Assembly: GCA_031254685.1 (NCBI GenBank)
Contig: JAIRTZ010000052.1
Location: 1 to 5,850 of the forward strand
Source of the DNA: Methanomassiliicoccaceae archaeon
GTDB lineage: Archaea; Thermoplasmatota; Thermoplasmata; Methanomassiliicoccales; Methanomethylophilaceae
Length of the DNA stretch: 5,850 nt
Reading direction: 5' to 3'
Below the pieces are notes generated by a model, which worked only from the letters and a program-made list of their open reading frames with translations, had not been told where the DNA came from and did no database searches. Both the position numbers and the translations under genes were made by a program. Below are positions 1 to 4,930 of the stretch, one piece after another. Position 1 is the stretch's first letter; the number at the start of each line of letters is the position of its first letter.

Positions 1-108
1 GACCAAGGCGTCTATCATTTCGTTGTAGTTAGGGACGATCTTCTGTATCAGCGCGTCGAATATCTGCGCCTCTTCCTCGAAATGAGCTTTGACGTGATCG
101 ATCGGCAT
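1..108 (-). CDS. Probable class I SAM-dependent methyltransferase, N-terminal fragment (runs off the left edge)
   Basis: Only the first 36 codons lie in the window. The ATG at 106-108 is preceded by a strong Shine-Dalgarno GGAGG (116-120) with 7 nt spacing, which fixes the start. The peptide opens MPIDHVKAHFEEEAQIFDAL and continues with a segment ending PNYNEMIDAL. The pattern of an acidic HFEEEA...FD helix followed by P-Y-NEM(I/L) is what I recall just before the SAM-binding core of small class I methyltransferases in archaea and bacteria. The catalytic core (motif I, G-x-G) is outside the window, so substrate and exact family cannot be read. It starts 20 bp after the stop of the small membrane-protein gene, so the two are probably co-transcribed. 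The reading frame is secure; the methyltransferase name is a family-resemblance inference. Confidence 0.72.
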   Translation of the reverse strand, partial: MPIDHVKAHFEEEAQIFDALIQKIVPNYNEMIDALV

Positions 109-128
109 ATTCTCTCCTCCGTTGTCAA

Positions 129-392
129 TCATTCCTTTCTTTCTTCGATCTTTTTCGTTCTCGGGGTCACGTCCCTGGGTTCCGCGCTGCTCTCGCGCAC
201 CCTCACCAGCTTTAGGCGCCCCGTTATGAACAGCACGAATATCACGACGAGCGCAACGATAAGAAGGAACCAGAACAGCTTCAGGATCACTATTATCACA
301 CAGACCGCCACTATGACGAGCAATAACAGGAATAACAGCTTAATGACGCCGTCCGCCCCTCTCAGCACGATATTTCTCAGCCTTATCTCCAC
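129..392 (-). CDS. Small two-helix membrane protein of unknown function
   Basis: An 87-residue protein. Residues about 18-37 (IKLLFLLLLVIVAVCVIIVI) and 39-58 (LFWFLLIVALVV and following) are almost wholly aliphatic or aromatic and are split by a single Lys38, so they form a helical hairpin with a very short turn. The N-terminus (R4, R6, R11) and the C-terminal tail (R59, K61, R64, R66, then an Arg/Lys/Glu-rich end) are both basic, so by the positive-inside rule both ends should face the cytoplasm. The start is a GTG at 390-392, with GAGG 7 nt upstream as a plausible Shine-Dalgarno; no ATG lies near the N-terminus in this frame. It is followed after 20 bp by the methyltransferase fragment, suggesting an operon. 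I do not recognise a named family. The two-helix architecture resembles many small archaeal membrane proteins and gives no function. Confidence 0.7.
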   Translation of the reverse strand: MEIRLRNIVLRGADGVIKLLFLLLLVIVAVCVIIVILKLFWFLLIVALVVIFVLFITGRLKLVRVRESSAEPRDVTPRTKKIEERKE

Positions 393-595
393 ACGATCGC
401 CTCTTTATCCTGACGGGGACCGTCAGGCTTCCGTTACGGTCATCCGTTTACCATTATTTAGAACAAGTGACCGGCACATTGATACTACGGACATTTCGTT
501 TTCCATGCCCGGTCGCCGGTACTCCGCTCCGTATTACAAGACCTCTTCCTTGTTATTGATAGGTAATATTCGTCGAGGGAAATGAAAGGACCGCT
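393..595. promoter_or_regulatory. Divergent intergenic region between the membrane-protein gene (minus) and a small ORF (plus)
   Basis: About 200 bp between divergent genes with no convincing coding frame. On the minus strand, TAAATAAT at 453-460 is a weak TATA-like element; transcription from it would begin near 430, just upstream of the inverted repeat at 409-427. The odd-centred palindrome CCGTTACGG lies at 431-439. On the plus strand the stretch before 596 contains a purine-rich AAAGGA (585-590) that could be a Shine-Dalgarno. No promoter is certain in either direction. Confidence 0.3.
409..427 (-). repeat. Perfect 8-bp inverted repeat in the leader of the membrane-protein gene
   Basis: CCTGACGG (409-416) and CCGTCAGG (420-427) are perfect reverse complements around a 3-base GGA centre. 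The element ends 17 bp before the GTG start at 392 and just before the GAGG ribosome-binding site. It could be a hairpin in the 5' leader that affects translation, or a regulator-binding operator in DNA. The sequence alone does not choose between them. Confidence 0.6.
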
Positions 596-748
596 TTGCT
601 TCTGGCAGAAACAACACTCAGCAAATATTACATTGACGCCGACGGCCCCGAAGTGAACCTCGTGGTCCGTAAAATCGCCGCAGGAGAGATGGATCAGTCA
701 GAAACGAAAAAATGGATAGAAGAAAAATGTAAAAGGCTCGGTCACTGA
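596..748 (+). CDS. Small ORF of unknown function, TTG start (50 residues)
   Basis: This is the only plus-strand gene I support. The frame reads LLLAETTLSKYYIDADGPEV and continues through a basic, helix-forming end (KKWIEEKCKRLGH) to TGA at 746-748. The composition looks like a real soluble protein: charged residues, balanced hydrophobics, and an Asp-Gly-Pro turn. No ATG or GTG occurs in frame between the upstream stop (TAG, 560-562) and the coding-like part. TTG at 596-598, with AAAGGA 5 nt upstream, is therefore the best start. An ATG at 582-584 with GAGGGAA before it is in a different frame and stops after 24 codons, so an indel may have separated the original start from this body. The 3' end overlaps the opposite-strand gene by 7 bp. 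I recognise no family. Coding status is moderately supported only. Confidence 0.45.
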   Translation: MLLAETTLSKYYIDADGPEVNLVVRKIAAGEMDQSETKKWIEEKCKRLGH

Positions 749-894
749 CTCAGAAGTATCAGTGCATCTTTGTGTTTCTCAAGGGCAAAGTCGAGTTTTG
801 CCCTCTGTTCCGGCGTCAGTACGGAACTCGGCCTGAAATCTATCGCCGTGCCTATGGGCGCGGATGACTGTGTAACCTGTTCGTCGTCTGACAT
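742..894 (-). CDS. Small acidic protein of unknown function (50 residues)
   Basis: An ATG at 892-894 opens a 50-codon frame ending in TGA (742-744). The protein starts MSDDEQVTQSSAPIGTAIDF and ends in a probable amphipathic helix, LTPEQRAKLDFALEKHKD, followed by ALILLSQ. The Asp/Glu-rich, Ser/Thr/Pro-containing N-terminus suggests a disordered tail on a short helix. No Shine-Dalgarno precedes the ATG; AATATTCTGCAAATT lies directly upstream, so a leaderless transcript is possible. It converges on and overlaps the 3' end of the plus-strand small ORF by 7 bp. A different minus-strand frame across 779-1018 was dismissed because this frame has the more protein-like composition. No family is recognised. 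Confidence 0.5.
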   Translation of the reverse strand: MSDDEQVTQSSAPIGTAIDFRPSSVLTPEQRAKLDFALEKHKDALILLSQ

Positions 895-948
895 AATTTG
901 CAGAATATTCAGTAGTATTTGGAAGATACGGATGTGAAAAATATGAAT

Positions 949-968
949 GGGGCTTGCGCCCCTTTTTT
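949..968. terminator. GC-rich hairpin with T-rich flanks, downstream of the surface-protein gene
   Basis: GGGGC (949-953), loop TTGC, GCCCC (958-962), followed on the plus strand by TTTTTTGTTTTT. On the minus strand the hairpin is followed by ATTCATATTTTT, also T-rich, so it can act in either direction. It lies 52 bp beyond the stop of the surface-protein gene, which it probably terminates. The same hairpin core recurs after hdrB. A smaller perfect hairpin, ACGCG-ATA-CGCGT (987-999), sits between the stop codon and this element. Confidence 0.6.
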
Positions 969-1014
969 GTTTTTACAGTTTCGCAGACGCGATACGCGTT
1001 CCTTTTCTGTGTCC

Positions 1015-3843
1015 TCACAGTTCGAAGTCGGCCTTCGTCCTCCCGTTGCCCACGCGTATCTCCGGCGGAAGTTCCGTTGCGGATGATTTGCCCTTCGATA
1101 CGTCGGTGATCGCGACGGTGTCGCCTTCCTCCGCGGATATCGAATAGTCGCCGTCCTTATCGGTCGTGACTGTCTTTCTCTCGCTTCCGTTCACCGTGTA
1201 TCCGATGACGACGCCGAACACGCCCTTGCCGTTCCATCTTACTTTGCCGAAGACCTCCCCGTCATCGTCGTCCAGGAATATCAGCAGGAATATCAGTCCC
1301 AGGAACGCTATCGCTATCCATATCACAGGGATCGGATCGTCCGGGTCAGACGGGAACGTTGCTTCCAATGTCATATCGGAATCCACACTGCCGCGTGAGA
1401 TCATTATGCTCCTGGGCTCCGGGACTCCGTCCACGGACCAATCCGCGATCTCCGATGCGGTTATCGTGAAGCTCATCCCTTTCCCCACCTTTATCTTGTA
1501 TTCCGATGTGACAAGCGTTATGTCTTCCGGCGCGCCGCCGCCCATGGTATATGTGAACGTCCTTCCGGGTTCCGATCTTACGGTGACGGTGACGCAGTCG
1601 CACGGCACGCATGCGCATGCGACGCACGTTCCGTCACATTCCTCGCATCCGCCGCATATTGAGCATACGATGGTGCAGGCGCACGGCGGACAGGTGCACG
1701 GTCCGCAGACGCAGCCGAATCCTCCGCACGGGGTCACCGCACAATCGAGACAGCCGCCGCAGACGCAGAAGTTGGTACAGGCGCAGCACGTACAAGGTCC
1801 GCAGGTGCAGCCGAAGCAGGCACCGCTGCAGTCAAGACATCCTCCGCAGACGCAGAAGTTTGTGCAGGCGCAGCATGTGCATGGCCCGCATGTGCAGCCG
1901 AATCCTCCGCAGGGTGTTGTCGCGCAATCGAGACATCCTCCGCATACGCAGAAATTGGTGCATGCGCAGCAAGTGCACGGTCCGCACGTACAATCGGATG
2001 CTCCGCACGGGGTCACCGCACAATCAAGGCATCCTCCGCATACGCAGAAGTTGGTGCAGGTACATCCGTCGGGGGCCCACGCCGCGTACAGCTTCATGTC
2101 GCCGGTCACCGTGTCGAAACCGAAGATCCATTCAGGGCCGGTGCAGTCGGACGTCGGGTACCATCCATTAAAAGAGTTCCCCGGTTTCGAAGGCGGGACC
2201 GGCAGGGCCACCAGGTCGCCTATTGCGACACGCTGCGAGTCCGGATCGGGCGATCCGCCGTTGGTGTCGAATATGACGATCGCGCATAGGCACGGTTCGC
2301 AGGCTGTGCATCCGCAACAGGTGGTCTCGATACAATTGTCGCAATTGTAGCAGAGGTCGCAGCCGCAATTGAGTATCAGATTATTGGCATTTTTCACCAG
2401 TTCGTATGGGGGTTCGTTGACATACGTGAAAGAACTGAAGAATCTTTTACCGTCGACCACCACGATCTTGCCTTTGCCGGCTGGGAATGTGCCCTCGTCG
2501 GCCAATACCACGTTATAGTTCCCGGCGGGAACGAACTCGTTCGGTCCGCCGGTCAGCGTGCTCAGCCTGCCCGCATATACGGATATTATCTTGTCAATTG
2601 TTGGAGATCCTCCGAGGATCACCGAAGCACCGGCGCCGCTCGGCACCGCCATGCTTACCGATATGTTATTCGAATTGGTCTGCACACTGCCGCCGAGGAT
2701 GCTCACGACGTTGGACGAACCGATCAGGATCGGTATGCCTGCGCCCGTGTTTGTGATGTTGGCATCGTTGCTGATGGTGATGGGGGATACCGCTGGATTG
2801 AGCGTCTGAAGGGTTGCATTAGCATTCATCGAGGTCACAGTGCCTCCAGAGATGTTGATCGCCCCGCTGCCGGCGTTATTACGAATGGCTGCCCCGCCGA
2901 CGTTCGTTGAGATCGTGCCTCCGTATATGTTCAGAATGTTGTCACCGGAATGGAGGATACCGTAACCTCTGATTATCCCTACCGTTGTCAATGTATTCGT
3001 ATTGGTTATGCTGGCGCCGTCGTATACGTTCACCGTGGCGTTGCAGGTGGGGTCTGAGAATATGTTGGGCACCGGCGCGTTCGACTGCAGGCGGCCGCCG
3101 TTGTTTATGTTCACCGTGCCGCTTTGAGCCATCAGAACGGCGGTGGAGGCTTGACTGGTAGTAGTGAGAGTGAGACTGCCGTTTATGTTCAGCGTCCCGC
3201 TTCTCATGTCGACGATCGGTGCCAGAACGGCGGTGGTCGATCCTGAGATCGAGAATGCCGCGGCGGACATTATCGTCACCGTGCCGCCTGTGTTGAATTC
3301 CAGCATCCCGAAGCCGCCGTTCCTGACGTTGTTGTCCCCTGTCAGTATCCCTGTGAGGTCAATATCGCCCCATGTCCCGCCTTCGTTGTTGAATCTCATC
3401 GTCGGGGCGGAGTACGGAGGATCGGGGACGGTATTCCATGTGATGGCCAAAGCTGTGCTGCCGTTACCGAACTGTATAGAACAATAGCTGCCGGCCGCAT
3501 TGTGCCTTATGGCCTCGATGGCGAGCTGCGGAGAGACACCGGTCCCGTTGACACCGCCGTTGTTGGCGGCGGTGAGGTTTGTCCCCACGGTACCGGCGAG
3601 CCTTTGCGCTGTTACCAATCCGCTGTTTACCGTATTGATGATCCTGTAGTTCACATCCGCGCCGACCGCCTGGTCCTCGGATCCATTCGATGCGTCGTTG
3701 CCGTCCGTCTGCGCGTTCACCGCGAACGCTGCGATCATAAGAACGAACACCAGCGCGAACGATATCAATAATCCCTTTTTCATCCGGGCGTTCCCGGATG
3801 ATCTCTCGTTGCCATCTGTCGCTGTGGCTGATCTCTTTTTCAT
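1015..3843 (-). CDS. Large secreted, membrane-anchored surface protein with beta-helix, InlB B-repeat and 11-cysteine repeats
   Basis: This 942-residue protein is probably exposed at the cell surface, as an adhesin or cell-envelope component; its ligand is unknown. In order: a signal peptide with a hydrophobic core at about 24-42 and likely cleavage after AVNA (44); a linker; Gly/Asn/Thr-rich beta-strand repeats at about 180-395; a divergent 11-Cys repeat (493-520); one InlB B / Listeria-Bacteroides repeat (521-590) with the signature FDTNGG, GNSFNGWY and KLYAAW; five 11-Cys repeats (594-750); a beta-rich stretch; PSDPDDP; a transmembrane helix (838-857) followed by four Asp; and a C-terminal domain (866-942) with TTDKDGDYSI, resembling carboxypeptidase-regulatory-like beta-sandwiches. 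The ATG at 3841-3843 has GGGGAG 6 nt upstream. A second ATG at residue 21 (3781-3783) lacks such a site. No LPXTG motif is present. It appears to be its own transcription unit, with an AT-rich promoter region upstream and a hairpin downstream. The architecture is clear; the function is inferred. Confidence 0.9.
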   Translation of the reverse strand: MKKRSATATDGNERSSGNARMKKGLLISFALVFVLMIAAFAVNAQTDGNDASNGSEDQAVGADVNYRIINTVNSGLVTAQRLAGTVGTNLTAANNGGVNGTGVSPQLAIEAIRHNAAGSYCSIQFGNGSTALAITWNTVPDPPYSAPTMRFNNEGGTWGDIDLTGILTGDNNVRNGGFGMLEFNTGGTVTIMSAAAFSISGSTTAVLAPIVDMRSGTLNINGSLTLTTTSQASTAVLMAQSGTVNINNGGRLQSNAPVPNIFSDPTCNATVNVYDGASITNTNTLTTVGIIRGYGILHSGDNILNIYGGTISTNVGGAAIRNNAGSGAINISGGTVTSMNANATLQTLNPAVSPITISNDANITNTGAGIPILIGSSNVVSILGGSVQTNSNNISVSMAVPSGAGASVILGGSPTIDKIISVYAGRLSTLTGGPNEFVPAGNYNVVLADEGTFPAGKGKIVVVDGKRFFSSFTYVNEPPYELVKNANNLILNCGCDLCYNCDNCIETTCCGCTACEPCLCAIVIFDTNGGSPDPDSQRVAIGDLVALPVPPSKPGNSFNGWYPTSDCTGPEWIFGFDTVTGDMKLYAAWAPDGCTCTNFCVCGGCLDCAVTPCGASDCTCGPCTCCACTNFCVCGGCLDCATTPCGGFGCTCGPCTCCACTNFCVCGGCLDCSGACFGCTCGPCTCCACTNFCVCGGCLDCAVTPCGGFGCVCGPCTCPPCACTIVCSICGGCEECDGTCVACACVPCDCVTVTVRSEPGRTFTYTMGGGAPEDITLVTSEYKIKVGKGMSFTITASEIADWSVDGVPEPRSIMISRGSVDSDMTLEATFPSDPDDPIPVIWIAIAFLGLIFLLIFLDDDDGEVFGKVRWNGKGVFGVVIGYTVNGSERKTVTTDKDGDYSISAEEGDTVAITDVSKGKSSATELPPEIRVGNGRTKADFEL
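1273..1332 (-). other. Transmembrane anchor of the surface protein
   Basis: Residues 838-857 (IPVIWIAIAFLGLIFLLIFL) form a single strongly hydrophobic helix preceded by the acidic/Pro stretch PSDPDDP and followed directly by four aspartates (858-861) rather than the usual basic residues. A beta-rich domain of about 77 residues follows (866-942), so the helix is not at the extreme C-terminus. Confidence 0.85.
1594..2064 (-). repeat. Tandem array of five 11-cysteine repeats
   Basis: Residues 594-750 hold 55 cysteines. Units are 594-625, 626-657, 658-686, 687-718 and 719-750 (32 residues each, the third 29). Units 1, 2 and 4 share the spacing C-x-C-x3-C-x-C-x2-C-x2-C-x4-C-x4-C-x-C-x2-C-x-C; unit 3 loses three residues between cysteines 6 and 8; unit 5 is divergent in sequence but keeps 11 Cys. 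Units 1-4 share the exact core TNFCVCGGCLDC and the end CGPCTC. In DNA the units lie at 1969-2064, 1873-1968, 1786-1872, 1690-1785 and 1594-1689. Disulfide crosslinking or metal binding are the obvious possible roles; I recognise no named family. Confidence 0.85.
2074..2283 (-). other. InlB B-repeat / Listeria-Bacteroides repeat domain
   Basis: Residues 521-590 hold one copy. It opens with a hydrophobic strand and FDTNGG, continues with a P-x-P-x-(K)-PG segment and FNGWY, then ends KLYAAW. These are the hallmark positions of the roughly 70-residue InlB B-repeat family (Flg_new / TIGR02543 type), a small beta domain common in bacterial and gut-archaeal surface proteins. A lone Cys567 is present within it. 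Confidence 0.85.
2284..2367 (-). repeat. Divergent 11-cysteine repeat (copy 0) of the surface protein
   Basis: Residues 493-520 contain exactly 11 cysteines (493, 495, 498, 501, 504, 509, 510, 512, 515, 518, 520), including CGC at the start and CEPCLC at the end, which parallels the CGPCTC end of the downstream repeats. It is separated from the main array by the InlB B-repeat. Confidence 0.65.
2659..3306 (-). repeat. Beta-helix-like degenerate repeats in the surface protein
   Basis: Residues about 180-395 contain repeated short strands of the form (T/I)-x-(N/S)-(I/V)-x-x-G-x-x: GTLNINGSLTL, GTVNINNGGRL, ATVNVYDGASI, NILNIYGGTIS, GAINISGGTVT, SPITISNDANI and VVSILGGSVQ. Spacing is roughly 20-30 residues. 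This periodicity, rich in Gly, Asn and Thr and with branched hydrophobics, is typical of right-handed parallel beta-helices in pectate-lyase-like and adhesin-like surface proteins. The repeats are visible directly; the fold is inferred. Confidence 0.6.
3712..3843 (-). other. Signal peptide of the surface protein, with unusually long N-region
   Basis: Residues 1-44. A hydrophilic stretch of 20 residues precedes a second MKKG, and the hydrophobic core LLISFALVFVLMIAAFAV follows. The small-residue site VNA before Gln45 fits signal peptidase I cleavage. If translation began at Met21, the signal would have a conventional length. The Shine-Dalgarno favours the upstream start. Confidence 0.75.
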
Positions 3844-3849
3844 GAATGT

Positions 3850-3855
3850 CTCCCC
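3850..3855 (-). promoter_or_regulatory. Shine-Dalgarno of the surface-protein gene
   Basis: On the minus strand AAGGGGAG ends 6 nt before the ATG at 3843. It decides the upstream start over the ATG at 3783, which has no comparable site. Confidence 0.65.
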
Positions 3856-3867
3856 TTGTCATTCCGC

Positions 3868-3895
3868 GTACCGTTGCGATGCGTCGCAACAGTAC
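3868..3895 (-). promoter_or_regulatory. 12-bp hairpin in the 5' leader of the surface-protein mRNA
   Basis: On the minus strand GTACTGTTGCGA pairs with TCGCAACGGTAC around the loop CGCA. All twelve positions pair in RNA, one of them as U-G. On the plus strand that position is a C-A mismatch, so the fully paired form exists only in the sense transcript. The hairpin ends 12 nt before the Shine-Dalgarno. It may affect mRNA stability or translation, or could be an operator in DNA. Confidence 0.6.
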
Positions 3896-3919
3896 CTGTC
3901 CGGACGGTGTATCGCGACC

Positions 3920-4020
3920 GTCGTTATTAATATGAAAAGTATCCGAAATATATCTATTTCTAATGTTTTGCTATATATTTACAGTATATTCGTTTATGAA
4001 TATATATGACATAAATTTAT
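3920..4020 (-). promoter_or_regulatory. AT-rich promoter region of the surface-protein gene
   Basis: About 100 bp of very AT-rich DNA with several archaeal TATA-like elements on the minus strand: AAATATATAG (3971-3980), AGATATATTT (3946-3955) and CATATTAATAA (about 3924-3934). With a TATA-to-start distance of about 25 bp these would give leaders of roughly 105, 80 or 60 nt, all containing the 3868-3895 hairpin. I cannot tell which is used. The region holds no convincing ORF on either strand. Confidence 0.45.
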
Positions 4021-4061
4021 TCGCGCATGTTTATAGAGCCAATGCGTAAAATAATAGGAAA

Positions 4062-4080
4062 GGGGCTTGCGCCCCTTTTT
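4062..4080. terminator. GC-rich hairpin terminator after hdrB
   Basis: GGGGC (4062-4066), loop TTGC, GCCCC (4071-4075); the AAA before and TTT after extend the stem to 8 bp. It lies 9 bp beyond the hdrB stop. On the minus strand it is followed by TTTCCTATTATTTTA, a T-rich tract that suits archaeal termination. The 19 bases 4062-4080 are identical to those starting at 949. Confidence 0.7.
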
Positions 4081-4084
4081 GGAT

Positions 4085-4930
4085 TCAGAGTTTTACCGGG
4101 GTGATGTGCACATCGAGCCCGAGGTCCTTCGCATTCATGCCGAACGCGATGCCGTAGAGCTGCGACAGGTGCAGTACCGGGAAGTTGAACCCGATGTCCT
4201 TCTGTCCGGCGTCGAACTGCAGATGGCAGAACGGGCATACGTCCACGATGACGGACGCGCCTCCGGCCTTCATGTTCTCGAGGTTCGCCTTCGTCAGTTT
4301 CATGGCCGTCTCGCCGAACTGAGACCTGAGGCCTCCGCCCGCGCCGCAGCACATCATCTTCTGGAGACGCGGCATGCTTGTGGCCCCCGTCGCTGTTATC
4401 AGTTCGTCCAGGATCTTCGGGTTCTCCGGGTCGTCGAGGTTCTTTATCTTGCCCGGTTTCAGGAAGTGGCATCCGTAGAACGCCGCCGCCTTGAGGTCAA
4501 CCGGTTTCTTGACGGCGGCCTTGATCGCCTCGATGCCTACCTCTTTGAACAATACTTCCGCGAAGTGCCTTACCTTCGTTCCGCCGCTGTACTTCATTCC
4601 GATCTCCGCGAGGATCTTGTTCACGTCCGCGAGCAGATTCTTATCCTCGTGCAGCTCGTGCGCCGCGTCGAACAGCGAACCGTAGCAGCCGTTGCATATC
4701 GTCACGATGTCGAGTCCCTCTTTCTCCGCAAGCGCGAGATTTCTCGCCGCCGCGGCCAGCCACGTCGTCTTGCTGAACGATTTTATGACGCCCGGTGCGG
4801 GGCAGCAGTTCGCTCCCTTAAGGTCAACGAGCTCAACGCCTAACGCTTTGAATACCTCCCTGGTCGATTTCTCGATGCCGGGGTATCTCAGCGGGGCGAT
4901 GCATCCCAAGAAAAATGCGTATTTAGCCAT
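4085..4930 (-). CDS. hdrB: CoB-CoM heterodisulfide reductase, subunit B
   Basis: HdrB is the catalytic subunit that reduces the CoM-S-S-CoB heterodisulfide to the two thiol coenzymes, using two unusual noncubane [4Fe-4S] clusters, in the soluble cytoplasmic HdrABC complex. The 281-residue protein has both cysteine-rich CCG domains intact. Domain 1 is C10, C42-C43, C79, C82 (C-x31-CC-x35-C-x2-C). Domain 2 is C154, C194-C195, C232, C235 (C-x39-CC-x36-C-x2-C), with MMCCGAGGG around the pair and DVCPFCHLQFD at the end. These spacings match the family signature. The start MAKYAFFLGC is typical, and length is close to the usual 290-300. Its ATG directly abuts the TAA of hdrC, with GGTGGGA just upstream as ribosome site, so translation is probably coupled. 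A hairpin terminator follows. CCG-domain proteins also occur in sulfate reducers, but the HdrC neighbour and motif set support a methanogen HdrB. Confidence 0.95.
   Translation of the reverse strand: MAKYAFFLGCIAPLRYPGIEKSTREVFKALGVELVDLKGANCCPAPGVIKSFSKTTWLAAAARNLALAEKEGLDIVTICNGCYGSLFDAAHELHEDKNLLADVNKILAEIGMKYSGGTKVRHFAEVLFKEVGIEAIKAAVKKPVDLKAAAFYGCHFLKPGKIKNLDDPENPKILDELITATGATSMPRLQKMMCCGAGGGLRSQFGETAMKLTKANLENMKAGGASVIVDVCPFCHLQFDAGQKDIGFNFPVLHLSQLYGIAFGMNAKDLGLDVHITPVKL

Noticed and set aside
82..585. Plus-strand open frame of 167 codons opposite the membrane-protein gene
   Set aside because: Ser/Thr/Arg-rich low-complexity translation without a domain; it mirrors the hydrophobic minus-strand gene, which has a better start and operon context.
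779..1018. Minus-strand frame of 79 codons between the surface-protein gene and the small genes
   Set aside because: It runs through the hairpin terminator at 949-968 and overlaps, out of frame, the more protein-like 50-residue gene at 742-894.
1594..2064. Repeat array considered as a CRISPR or non-coding tandem repeat
   Set aside because: Units are contiguous, codon-phased (96 or 87 bp), have no unique spacers, and vary mainly at silent sites, so they are coding repeats.
1166..2350. Long open frame (394 codons) on the plus strand opposite the surface protein
   Set aside because: It is His/Pro/Gln-rich only because it mirrors Cys/Gly codons of the repeats; TGY codons read in reverse as RCA never create stops. 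The minus-strand protein has clear domains and a ribosome site.
3464..3889. Minus-strand frame of 141 codons at the start of the surface-protein gene
   Set aside because: Arg-rich frameshifted reading of the same DNA; the signal peptide and repeats belong to the other frame.
4067..4843. Plus-strand open frame of 258 codons opposite hdrB
   Set aside because: Arg/Glu/Val-rich shadow of a verified hdrB with intact motifs; no ribosome site or recognisable domain.
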